A stretch of DNA of 18,736 nt from Stenocarpella maydis (lineage: Eukaryota; Ascomycota; Sordariomycetes; Diaporthales; Diaporthaceae), in the NCBI GenBank assembly GCA_002270565.1, contig NQMI01000276.1:1-18736 (forward strand), given 5' to 3'. A model generated the notes under the pieces. It ran no database searches, was not told where the DNA came from, and saw only the letters and a list, made by a program, of their open reading frames with translations. The position numbers and the translations under genes are program-made. This document shows positions 9,450 to 18,208 of the stretch, in pieces (positions within the stretch are counted from its first letter, which is position 1; each line of letters opens with the position of its first letter).

Positions 9450-9923
9450 TCACAGCTTCGCCCTGGGCGCCCCTGCCCCTGCCTCGTCACTAACGAGCTT
9501 CTCCACAGCCTCTACAGCCGCCCTGGCGACCACCTCGTCCTGTGCAGGCGTGCCGGTGGAGCACCCGACGGCGCCGAGGACCTCACCAGCGGGGCCTCTG
9601 ACGGGGACGCCGCCGCCAATGACGTTAAAGCGGCCCCCATTAGTGCCGTTGATTCCGTAGGCCGGGCCTCCGGGCCACACGACCTCCCTGTAGGACGAGG
9701 TGGGGATGCCGTGGCCCGCGGCCGTAAAGGCCTTGTCGATGGCGATGCTGACCGAAGTGAGCTTGGCGCCGTCCATGCGCACGAAGGAGAGGAGGTGCGT
9801 CGCGCTGTCGACGACGGCGATGTTCATGGGGACGCCTATCTCGGCGGCCTTGGACTCGGCCGCTGCCGTTGCGGCCTTGGCGGCTGAGATTGTCAGGGTG
9901 GCGGTTGTGGTTATGGCGGGCAT
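9450..9923 (-). CDS. GlcG/HbpS-domain (DUF336) protein with C-terminal AKL, 157 aa
   Basis: A single-exon gene covering nearly the whole GlcG/HbpS (formerly DUF336) family length of about 140-160 residues. Diagnostic pieces are AAESKAAEIGVPMNIAVVD near the N-terminus, FVRMDGAKLTSVSIAIDKA in the middle, PGGPAYGINGTNGG and VIGGGVPVR, then GEVLGAVGCSTGTPAQDE. Bacterial relatives include HbpS, a haem-binding sensor accessory protein, and GlcG, encoded with glycolate oxidase. The biochemical role in fungi is not settled. The last residues are PRAKL-stop; C-terminal AKL is an accepted type 1 peroxisomal signal, so the protein probably acts in peroxisomes. There is no signal peptide or membrane segment. 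The ATG at 9923 is the first in frame and leaves a full-length domain. The gene is divergent from the MFS gene. Confidence 0.9.
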   Translation of the reverse strand: MPAITTTATLTISAAKAATAAAESKAAEIGVPMNIAVVDSATHLLSFVRMDGAKLTSVSIAIDKAFTAAGHGIPTSSYREVVWPGGPAYGINGTNGGRFNVIGGGVPVRGPAGEVLGAVGCSTGTPAQDEVVARAAVEAVEKLVSDEAGAGAPRAKL

Positions 9924-11195
9924 GGTGTAATTGTTGTGTGTATGTGTGTGTTTGTTTTGGCAGATCAGATGAGTCGAGAGGAGGTTGATAGAGTGATTGG
10001 TTGAGCGACAGGTCTGAGAGAAGTGGTTTGAATATTCCTGTGCAATTGTTTGGAGTTAACGCAATTGTGTGAGTGTGTGTGTGAAAAGGGGTTGTGTTTA
10101 GTTGGTGAGTGGGGCGACGTTATTCAAGTCGGCAGTCGACCTTTGCATCCAAGTAATACGCTGAGCATAATAAGCCTTGTTCGGCACTCGGCATCTAACG
10201 AGGGGAAGATCAGGGTATTTCATTTACGCCTTTAGACTGTAACTGGGAAGACACCAATGCAGGAGCAAGATTAAGGAATCGACAAGACTTTGAAATAGGA
10301 ATCAAGATGGAGAGATTATAAGGGTGGTGAAGATGAAGGGTCCCAAGCGATGATATAATTCCAAGTCCTAACCCTGGCCCTGGTATCAGCATCCTCCTCC
10401 TTCGCCCAAGTACCGACGTCGACAAGGATCTAGTCAAATCTCCACTTCAAGGTCAAGTCTTGGTATTTTGACTGACGGTCTTTGCGCAGAATTGATTTCA
10501 GTGAGCCGGAGGGCCCAAATTTGCAACACAACATGGCCCGGATGGCCAGAAGCCGACATGACCTATCAGAGGCGCTAAACCATAGCACGAGGACGGCACG
10601 TGGGCGGACCATGGCTGGTGTTGCTGTCGTTGAAGGCCGTCTCCCGAGATGCTCTCGTCTTCGTCCTCCTCCTTGGCTTCCCCGCCAATGACCGGGTCCC
10701 GATTTTCCTCTGGGCAACCATCTCCAGCCATCAGTCGCTGGACGCACACACTGACACCCCGGGATACCTTGGCTGCCATCATGGCGCATGCTCAGTGCCT
10801 GGTAGATAAGCCCGCAGCCAGGATTGGCGGTCCTGATGAGCAGGCCAGGCAGGGCAGAGACTGATGCTTCCTGACTGGCATGCGACGCCATTCCTTATCC
10901 TAAAAGCCACTCATGCGCCACGCCCAGGCTGTCGTCATACCTGCTTCTTGACCTCCCGTGCTTGCTGTATTCAAAGTTCCCGCAGGTCACTGTTGAAGTG
11001 AATGCCGTGGCTCTTGCCTCTCAAAAACCGATTGCAGAGTACAAGCCGCAACGCCTGTCTCAGTGCGCCTGTGTTGAGGACAACCTCACGCTTTCTCTTC
11101 CCCCCCCCCCTCTTCTCAACCCTTTCTAGCGAGGGGTCCACCGCTCCTCTAACGCACCGAGAACTCGTGGTGACGCCACGCAAGGAACGTGAGCC
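9924..11195. promoter_or_regulatory. Divergent intergenic region between GlcG-like and MFS genes
   Basis: About 1.27 kb lie between two divergent start codons. Just upstream of the GlcG-like gene is a TG-rich stretch (9934-9950), and another follows at about 10066-10083. The centre (10430-10890) is GC-rich with several overlapping frames on both strands, none with a recognisable product. The last 100 nt before the MFS ATG hold a CT-rich tract with a C-run near 11100-11110, typical of a fungal core promoter. Regulatory sites for either gene would be here, but I can define none by eye. Confidence 0.45.
9934..9950. repeat. TG-rich simple sequence upstream of the GlcG-like gene
   Basis: Alternating TG with one TA interruption, 11 to 27 nt upstream of the minus-strand ATG at 9923. 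On the coding strand this is a CA-rich leader or promoter element. Confidence 0.7.
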
Positions 11196-13074
11196 ATGGC
11201 AGCCCACGCCAGCGACAGGAGTCCCAGCCCCGCCGAGCTGGAGGCAGGCGACGAGAAGGCCGTGATCCCGGAGCAGGGTGTCCTGACCGATGTCCGCGCT
11301 GCGGACGGCGGCGGCTTGCTCAGTACTGGCGAGGACATCCTCGCCCTGCAGGACCTGGACCCGGCGCTCAACCTGAAGATGCATTTGGTCAACAACGCCA
11401 TCGACGAGATCGGCTGGACAGGTTACCACTGGAAGCTCTTCGGGCTCAACGGCTTCGGCTACGCAGTCGACTCGCTCGTCCTGCTGCTCCAGTCCATCAT
11501 CGCCACGCAGGCCTTCATGGAGTTTGGCGAGGTGGGGTACGCGCGCGCCCTCACCATCTCCGTCTATGTCGGCATGCTCACCGGCGCCATATTCTGGGGC
11601 ATGTCGGCCGACATCGTGGGCCGCAGGTATGCCTTCAACATCTCGCTGTTCGTCTGCGCCGTGAGCACGCTCGTCTCGGGGGCCATGCCGAACTGGGCAT
11701 CGCTGGGCTTCTTCATCGCCCTCGTGGGCTTTGGGGCGGGCGGGAACCTGATCTTGGACACGACCGTGTTCCTGGAGTACCTCCCCTCCCAGAAGCAGTG
11801 GGTCTTGACGTTTCTCGCCGCCTGGTGGGGGTTTGGTCAGGCCATCACGGGCTTCATTGCTTGGGGCTTCATGGGTGAGTTGCTGTTGGGGCGGTGTGCC
11901 TTCGAGTTGGCTGAGGCTACAGTCTCTGGTGAGTTGCCAGCGCTGATATATATATCCATCTCGGTAGTGCCTGAGAGATGGAACTGTGCATCTGTCGACA
12001 CGTGCACCAGGGAGAACAACATGGGATGGAGATGTGAGTTCCGGCTTCTCACAACGCCCAAAATCCCCGCTGGTCTAACACAAGGCCAGACACAATGTTC
12101 ACCTCTGGAGCGCTGGTCTTCGTCATGTCGGTCCTTCGCATAACCGTGGTGCGGCTCAAGGAGACGCCAAAGTATCTTCTCGGTCTCGGGGAGGACGCAC
12201 AAGTCGTTGAGACGCTCCAATTTCTGGCTAAGAAGTACGACCGCCCCATCTCGCTGACCTTGGAGAAGCTTCAGGCCTGCGGCGAAGTCAGGGGCGCCCA
12301 CAGCAAGAACCGCCTGTCGGCGGGCGAGTTCTCGATACACCTCAAGGGTCTGTTTGCCACGAGGAAGATAGGGACCTCGACGATTCTGATATGGGTATCC
12401 TGGACGCTTATTGGGCTCGTATACCCACTGTTCTACGTCTTCCTTCCGTATGTCCCTTGCCGCAGGACCACGAGAGATTTTCCAGGCACTGACGCAGCAC
12501 AGCACCTACCTTGAAACCCGTGGAGCAAATTTCCAAGAGACGCCTGTGAGTACCTCCCCTCGCCAGTAACCTTTCGAGACTCCCTCTGCTAGCCTCATAT
12601 ATCTGATCACAATAATTCTAGTACGAGACATGGCGCAACTACGCCCTGGTCAACGTCTCGTCCATTTTCGGCCCCATGCTCGCAGGCTGGATGTGCGACC
12701 TGCCCCTCCTCGGCCGCCGTTACACGATGGTGATCGGAGCGCTCATGACTATGGCATTCTTCTTCGCATACACTGCCGTACGCTCGGCCGCCCAGAACGT
12801 CGGCTTCTCGTGCGCCATCGGCTTCTGCCTCAATATCTACTATGGCACCCTCTACGCCTACACACCCGAGGTCCTGCCCAGCGCACACCGCGCCACGGGC
12901 AACGGAATCGCCGTCGCCTGTGCGAGGGTCATGGGCATTCTCAGCGCCGTGGTCGCCACGTTTGCCGACACCAGCACGCCTGTGCCTATATACCTGTGTG
13001 CGGCCCTGTTTATAGCTATGGCGGTTGTGAGTGTCTTCTTCCCGTTCGAGCCGTATGGGAAGAGGAGCTCTTAG
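11196..13074 (+). CDS. Major facilitator superfamily transporter (SVOP/sugar-porter-like), 5 exons, 532 aa
   Basis: Exons are 11196-11874, 11968-12033, 12090-12447, 12503-12545 and 12622-13074; introns are 93, 56, 55 and 76 nt. All phases join and the exon total is 533 codons including the stop. After a polar N-terminus of about 80 residues the first membrane segment carries LNGFGYAVDSL. The MFS signature G-M-S-A-D-I-V-G-R-R lies at residues 135-144 in the loop after segment 2. A Cys-bearing outer loop (ERWNCASVDTCTRENN) precedes segment 6, and KETPKYLLG in the central loop resembles the PESPRYL motif of sugar-porter relatives. Segments 7-12 lie in exons 4-5. It is a plasma- or organelle-membrane secondary transporter; the substrate cannot be read from sequence. 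Kozak context is good (GAGCCATGG). Intron 1 is divisible by three without stops, so its removal needs transcript evidence. Confidence 0.9.
11875..11967 (+). other. Frame-neutral intron 1 of the MFS gene
   Basis: A GTGAGT donor at 11875 and a CGGTAG acceptor ending at 11967 give a 93 nt intron. It contains no in-frame stop and keeps the phase, so an unspliced transcript would add 31 residues (starting GELLLGRC) to an outer loop. Removing it joins GFM to VPERWNC, the arrangement I expect for this family. The TAG acceptor and a weak branch site make it less certain than the other introns. Confidence 0.6.
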
Positions 13075-13508
13075 GCCAGACGGGAACTGCGGCTGCGGCT
13101 GCGCCTGATTATATATGATATAGAAGCAGACATAGCGAGTCCGCACGGCCCAAAAAGCCCATCTACATACACATGAATTTAGTCAGATCGGCCGCGCCAT
13201 AACATTACCCGAGTGCCTGCAACGACTTACTCCGTTTTACGCTCTCTATTCTGCATCGTTTTTTCTCCTAGATTGACGTTGACCCATGGAAACTTGTAGA
13301 TATGGTTGAGTTCTTTTTTGCAAGGATGTGAGTTGAGACTTGAATTCTAATTTCGGCATCACCCCATCCTAACAAGTCACGATATGGTCCGGGGAAAGGT
13401 GAGTAAGTGGCAAGGCATGATTCTACAATAGGGAAAAGTATCGCCAGATCACCACTTGGAGTCCTTCTGGACTTTCGCTATTTTGTCCGGTCAAAGCCCG
13501 GGCCTAGA
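13075..13508. other. Intergenic between convergent MFS and S53 protease genes
   Basis: This 434 nt stretch holds the 3' ends of two convergent genes. It is moderately AT-rich, with TATATGATATAG near 13112-13123 and several T-runs near 13260-13320. No gene or stable terminator structure is visible. Confidence 0.55.
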
Positions 13509-15391
13509 TCAAGTCTTACTCGACAGGGAAAGCAACGAAGTGAAGACGGGCGTTCCCAAGCCCGTGGTAGGATCCCACCCAGAGACCGCCTTAAAGCCAG
13601 CTCCGGATATCTGGCCGGAGCAACCGGTGATGCTCCCTGTCTTGATGTCAGTCAGCGCAGAAGTCGCGTTTGCATACAACCAGGGGTTCAGGAAGCCCAG
13701 GCCAGCCTTGCCGCTGGCGACGCGGTCGCTGTTAACAAGCTGAATAATGGACGCGAAGGTCGGCGTAGCACAGCTCGTGCCATCAACGGACAGCCTGCTC
13801 CCACCAACGACGATAACGAAGTCGGTCGCCTGCGCCGCAACGTCTGGGTATGCCCGGCCGGACGCGTTGAAGTACTTTGAGACGGAGGTGGCGGTGCCGG
13901 AGGCGAGCCACGACTTGACCGCGGCGGCCTGGTAGCTGGGCTGCGGGAACAGGTAGGAGAAGCCGCCCCCGGACTCGGACCACGCGGCCTCGGGCCCCGT
14001 GCCACTCGTGCCGCCGACGGTGGTGACCCACGGGCACGACGCCGGGAACGAGGTGGCGAACTGCTTGACCCCGCCGTTGGTGCACTCGCCCGCGCCGCCG
14101 ACGCCGCTGTCACCGCTCGCAACGAGGATGGAGACGCCACGGGCGCCGAGCTGGCTGAAGAGGTTGCACGCGTTGGTGGCGTACGAGTCCGGCACGGTCT
14201 GCTCGTCGTCGCCGTACGAGATGGACAGCGTGTTGGGCAGGGCGGAGGCGTCAAGCCCCAGCAGGTACTCGAGGAACTCGAGGTACGGCTCGTTCGTGTT
14301 GGTCCCGGAGCCGACCCACTCGCCGAGCCCGCCCGTGCTGTAGTAGTTGATGGGAATGGACTCGGCGATGCCGCGGGCGTACTGGACGTCCAGGTTCGCT
14401 TCGGTGCCTGCCTGTGAGGCGGAGGTGGGGCAGGAGCCGCCGTTGACCTTGACGCAGTTGAAGGACTGGGCCGCGTTGCCCTCGACTGCATAGCTGGCCA
14501 TGAAGGTCTTGAGGTCTGACGCTATGGCGTATTCCTCGAGGAAGCCAGCGATGCCCAAGAGCCCTGTGCTGTAATTCTTGGCTGACTTGAAGCTGTAGAG
14601 GTTGGCCAGGCAGGTCGGGTTGATGTTGGATGAGCAGCCGGTAACTGCGTTGACCGATTCAACGTGGGCGTCTGCGGCCGCCTCATCCAGGACCCGGACA
14701 CCTGAGATGTTGGACTTGTAAGAGCGGAACCCGAAGAAGGTCGTCGGCTGTACCATGTCGACATGGCTCTTGAGAGCACTGGGGAGGCTGAATTCTAGAG
14801 TCCGCAGCACGACCGCGTTGGTCCCAGTGTTGCGATAGACGCTGTAGGTAGCGTCCAGCAGCTTCTCAGCCTGGGCGATGCTGGCGTCGACGATTACGGA
14901 GTCCCCACGGGCAGAATATGTGGCGTTCCCACCAAGACCGGCACTGTCGAGCCAGGCCATGACCATGTCGCCAGACTCATCCCTCGGCGCAATGATGGCG
15001 TCGATGGCCTTCTGAGACATGTGAGAGCCATACTGGTGGTGACCTGGTGTTGCTATCTGAATTTGCATAGGTCAGAAACTTTTGTAGGAAAATAAAGGAG
15101 AAGCAAGAAAAAAGAAAAGGAAAAAGAAAAAAAAAAAGGATCTGGACGCACGTTTAGGGCGAGTTCGTGGAACTTGTCCATATCTTGGTGGACAAGATGC
15201 AAGCGGAGCTGGATCCGAGCGGCCTCCTTGTCCACCAGCTGCGTCTCATTCCTCACCCAGCCCCGTGGAGGAGCCGACAAGCTCTCAACAAGGACAGAAT
15301 TCTTGTGGCCATCCTGGGTGCCCCAGGTTGGGTAAGACAGCGCTGTGGTTGCGAGTGCCAGCAGCAGAGAGGCTGCATGCAGGAAGCCCAT
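13509..15391 (-). CDS. Secreted S53 (sedolisin) tripeptidyl peptidase, 2 exons, 595 aa
   Basis: Exon 1 is 15391-15152 (80 codons) and exon 2 is 15056-13509; the 95 nt intron has a GTGCGT donor, a pyrimidine-rich body and a CTGAC-like branch site before TTCAG. The start at 15391 gives a clear signal peptide, MGFLHAASLLLALATTALS. An upstream in-frame ATG (15442) would bury it. A Pro-kumamolisin activation domain (about 35-175) precedes the S53 catalytic domain (about 215-590). Family active-site residues are present: Glu299 and Asp303 in TEANLDVQYA, the Asp of SYGDDE near 363, and Ser508 in DGTSCATP. Calcium-ligand Asp residues appear in LTDIKTG (Asp550) and GWDPTTGLG (Asp575). There are at least six N-x-S/T sites. 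The enzyme removes tripeptides from protein N-termini, usually at acid pH outside the cell. Length fits fungal SedB-type enzymes. Confidence 0.94.
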
Positions 15392-15487
15392 GTTGGCAAG
15401 CTGTGTCTTGGATTTTAAGCGGGGCGGAAGAAAGGTGGCCAAGAAAACGAGAAAGCTTGGTTGAGATCAGCACCTTGGCATCTCGAC

Positions 15488-15493
15488 TTATAA
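15488..15493 (-). promoter_or_regulatory. TATA-box candidate of the S53 protease gene
   Basis: TTATAA in the context ACTTATAAGT lies about 97 nt upstream of the ATG at 15391. Transcription about 30 nt downstream would start near 15460, giving a 5' UTR of about 65-70 nt. It would leave the alternative ATG at 15442 very close to the cap, supporting 15391 as the start. Confidence 0.5.
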
Positions 15494-16114
15494 GTAACTT
15501 GAAGGGAAGAGAGATCAGGGAAGCCTCATACACAGCAAAGAGAGCGCAACGCGGTTGGCCACAGCAGGAGCTAGGTCCAGATCCGACGTCGCATTGGCGC
15601 CTGCCGACTGCTCCTGAGCTGCCTAATCGGGCAGCTGAGATAGGGGAGGTGTGCACGCGATGCTGCGGAGCTCGACACGTCCCGGGAAGGTATCAGCGGG
15701 CCATGTCTGGATGAGTCTTTTACTCGCTCCTATGCCTGATTCCGGCTCTGTCCCTGCTGGGCATGTTTGGTGTCACCAGCCACGGCCGATATCTGCAGGG
15801 TGTCCACTGGGGCACGCGGGGTCCCGGCCAACTCTCCTCTATTCAAAACCTACTCAAGTACCTGGGTAAGTAGGCAAATAAGTGGGCAGGTCGAGGTGGA
15901 CATGTACGACCCAGTTGCGGCTTCCCTCTTGTTTCATTAGCAAGACGTGCCATGTGCGGCGCAAAAGATGGGCACATAATAGTGACGGCAGATGTCCTCT
16001 GGGAGCGTTGACGGGATGCAAGTGTTCTTAAGCCTTCCCTGCAATTGCGAGGCTGGCATCTTATAGTCGCCGCTGCAAGCATCTCCTACCTCGGTATTGC
16101 TTCAAAGCCCGGTG
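15494..16114. promoter_or_regulatory. Upstream region of the S53 protease gene
   Basis: About 620 nt of GC-normal sequence lie between the protease promoter and the DUF3435 relic. Short chance frames occur on both strands with no recognisable product. Regulatory sites for the protease would be here, but I cannot support a specific one. Confidence 0.45.
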
Positions 16115-16545
16115 AAGAGCCGCCACAGTGTTCACGCCAGATCAGAATGCGTCCCTAGAAAGTGCACATGTGCCAACTCGGCTTGGGAGCATCTCTTTGG
16201 GCCGAAGCGCTTGAATGGATCAAATGATGAAGATGACCAGGTACCAGACGTGAATTCTCGGCTACTTGAAGATATCCTATCGCACGAGACGACAGGCCGT
16301 GGCCGTCCGAAAGCATTGTGCTATGAAGATATTCGGCTTATTGTAGTTCGCCATCCTGAGGCTGGTTGGGATTTATTCGCGATGGCGGTGAAGTTCATAC
16401 ATCACAAGGGGGAGGACAACAAGCCAAAGCCGTTAGTATACCCAGTCACATATCTCACACTCTACTCACACCTCTCTTAGCACAATCTTTTGGTTTACCA
16501 TGACACGTCGGTTGATCTTTAATTTAATCAACACGATCGATTATC
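16115..16545 (+). pseudogene. DUF3435/FluG-type (tyrosine-recombinase-like) protein fragment
   Basis: A frame from about 16115 reads EHLFGPKRLNGSNDEDDQVPD, then TTGRGRPKALCYEDIRLIVV, RHPEAGWDLFAMAVKFIHHK and GEDNKPKP (to about 16434). In a different frame from 16482 it continues TIFWFTMTRRLIFNLINTI (to about 16538), exactly what the family has after the KPKP motif. Between them are 47 nt with a GTATAC donor and a CTCTTAG acceptor, so an intron is likely, but the join is one base out of phase. Both ends of the conserved region are missing. I recognise this as the DUF3435 / FluG-domain family, relatives of Starship captain recombinases. Only a central fragment remains. The name rests on motif memory, not a search. 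Confidence 0.65.
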
Positions 16546-17153
16546 AGCTTGGCTGTTGCCGACCCAGCCGTTGCCGCTCCAAGTCTCACAACAGCCAGGC
16601 GGGCTTTTCAAGTCAAAAACATTGGTGGCGTGAAGTGCACTCCCTCCGAGGATCAGTAGAGACATCAACAACGGTGCGTACAGTGTAAATGCTGAGCCCG
16701 GCGCTCCTGGGCTTGCGACCCTGCCAATATGATCGCTTTCCCGTCGTGTAGCCAACAAATGAGCAGTGGTCCCAGGCTGATGCTGGACATAGGTGAAGCA
16801 GCGTCGAATTTGACTTACTTGGTTGCTGAGGAGAAAGCTCGCTACACAGAAGTCACCTCTAATTCGGTGGGGCTGCATTGGTAGCGCATGCCAATGAAGC
16901 CACATCCGTGTCGGGGCAGCTGTCAGCTGTCAGTCGTCCCCGTACAGCCTTGTTGTGTTCGCCGTGGTCCAGCAGGCTTCGACGGAAACACTGCGCCCAC
17001 ACAATTCAGAGAGTTTAACCTCCTTCCACAGCAGCTGGCGTGCCTATGTCGAGCGAATATGGCCCCATTAACTTTGTTTGGGCCGATTGCTGCCCGTAAC
17101 GCCTTAGCGGGGAACCACTTCTCCGGCATGAAACGTTGAATATAAAAAGCTGA
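16546..17153. other. Gap between two relics, no gene supported
   Basis: About 600 nt of GC-normal sequence. A 125-codon minus-strand frame (16905-16528) contains PGAPGSAFTLYAPLLMSLLI, which looks protein-like, but I recognise no family. A minus-strand frame at 17291-16923 and a plus-strand one at 16888-17139 look like chance. The missing N-terminal domain of the NB-ARC gene could have been here, but nothing recognisable remains. Confidence 0.4.
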
Positions 17154-18208
17154 CTGGGGAGAGACCCCGTCCAACCCGGCTGGTCCCAGGCCTACCGCTA
17201 TGTTCCTTTCCCACCCAACGAGGATCTTGTGCACCGGAGCCACATCGCCGACGAGCTCACAAAATCCCTTCCTGCGTCTTCTACGTACCAAAGCGCTGCC
17301 CTTTGGGGTCTAGGCGGGTCTGGGCATGACCGATCCTTCACCAACTAGACGCTTGCGGCTAACTCATGCAGCAAAACCCAGATCGCTCTTGCGTACGCGT
17401 ATAGCCGGTGTCGCGACCCAACCTGCTCCGTCTTCTGGGTCCACGCCGACACGGAGACCTTGTTTACCCAAGACTACAAATCGATCGCAACGATCCTCGG
17501 CCTGCCGGAACATTTAGAGGGCGAAGATCTGTTGCGCCCTGTGCGCCAGCAGATCGAAGCGGGCACCAACTGGGTCCTCGTCCTCGATAATGCCGATACC
17601 CTAGCGCTGTTCAACGTTGGACACGATGCGGCAGAGTCCTTCGACTGCATTCGGGTCTACCCTCCGCAGCTTTGTACTAGGTGGCCTAAATGGAACGGTC
17701 TTATGGACTAGTCGCGACTAGCAGATTGCCGGCAGCCTTGTCGGCGCACGGCGGGCAATCCACGTCGTTTCGATAAAACTGCAAGAAGCGACAACGCTGC
17801 TGGAGACAGTCAGGAATGCAGAAACGAGAGGCGAGGAGCGAGAATATTTCAAGAAGCTATTTGACGAGCTGGGCAGTCTCCCACTTGTCATTTCACAAGC
17901 TGCCGTGTATATGCGGTGAACGTCCACCTCCATTGCAGAATACGTGTCGGAGATTCAGAGGCGAAAGAAGCCGCGAAGGCTGCTAGGAAGATCTGAGAAC
18001 GACCGGCACCGACGGCCAGAAGTGTCAAACAGTGTTCTCGAAACGTGGAACATCTCGGTGGAATATCTCCAGGGTGGGGGGGGGGAACGGAATTACGTAC
18101 AATATTTTGCATGTTCTTGCTTATCTTGCCAACCAACACATCTCCTCGCAGGTGATCCGGAAAGCGGCTTGGTATGTAGAAGCTGTCACAGCCAGGACGT
18201 TTAGATGA
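17154..18208 (+). pseudogene. NB-ARC (NLR-like) gene relic, truncated before any repeats
   Basis: The open frame from 17154 leads to YRYVPFPPNEDLVHR, the usual entry to fungal NB-ARC proteins. Walker A reads GLGGSG then, after a 48 nt intron, KTQIALAYAY. Further motifs follow in order: CSVFWVHAD, Walker B NWVLVLDNAD, LWTSRD (RNBS-B), SLVGARRAIHV, GSLPLVISQAAVYMR (GLPL region) and VSNSVLETWNISVE. Breaks are a +1 frameshift between about 17650 and 17695, TAG at 17719-17721, TGA at 17917-17919 (one C-to-T change from CGA in R-R-T-S-T), and a frame change at a run of ten G (18076-18085). After the G-run another frame continues with NILHVLAYLANQHI up to TGA 18206. No TPR or other repeat domain follows and no effector domain precedes. 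NLR-like proteins act in self/non-self recognition; this copy is dead. Confidence 0.85.
17324..17371 (+). other. GC-AG intron inside the Walker A motif of the NLR relic
   Basis: The left flank ends GGG TCT GG and the right flank starts C AAA ACC, joining as G-S-G-K-T. Between them are 48 nt beginning GCATGA and ending CATGCAG, with a perfect CTAAC branch site 9-13 nt before the acceptor. The donor is therefore GC rather than GT; GCATGA differs from a good GTATGA donor by one base. It is either a true GC-AG intron or a donor lost during decay. Confidence 0.7.

Noticed and set aside
10430..10891. 153-codon minus-strand frame in the divergent promoter region
   Set aside because: Composition is irregular, overlapping frames of similar length exist on the other strand, and no family is recognised.
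11189..11878. 229-codon plus-strand frame rich in Arg, Gly and His
   Set aside because: It overlaps MFS exon 1 in another frame. The MFS frame carries the signature motif and membrane segments.
13688..14491. 267-codon minus-strand frame, Pro/Ser/Arg-rich
   Set aside because: It is an alternative frame of the S53 protease exon, which has complete catalytic motifs. The biased composition is typical of a shadow frame.
15389..15442. Upstream in-frame ATG as the protease start
   Set aside because: It would add 17 polar residues in front of the signal peptide, and it lies only about 15-20 nt from the start site predicted from the TATA candidate.
16115..16545. A full Starship captain gene
   Set aside because: Only a central fragment of the DUF3435 family is present; both ends are missing and the frame is broken.
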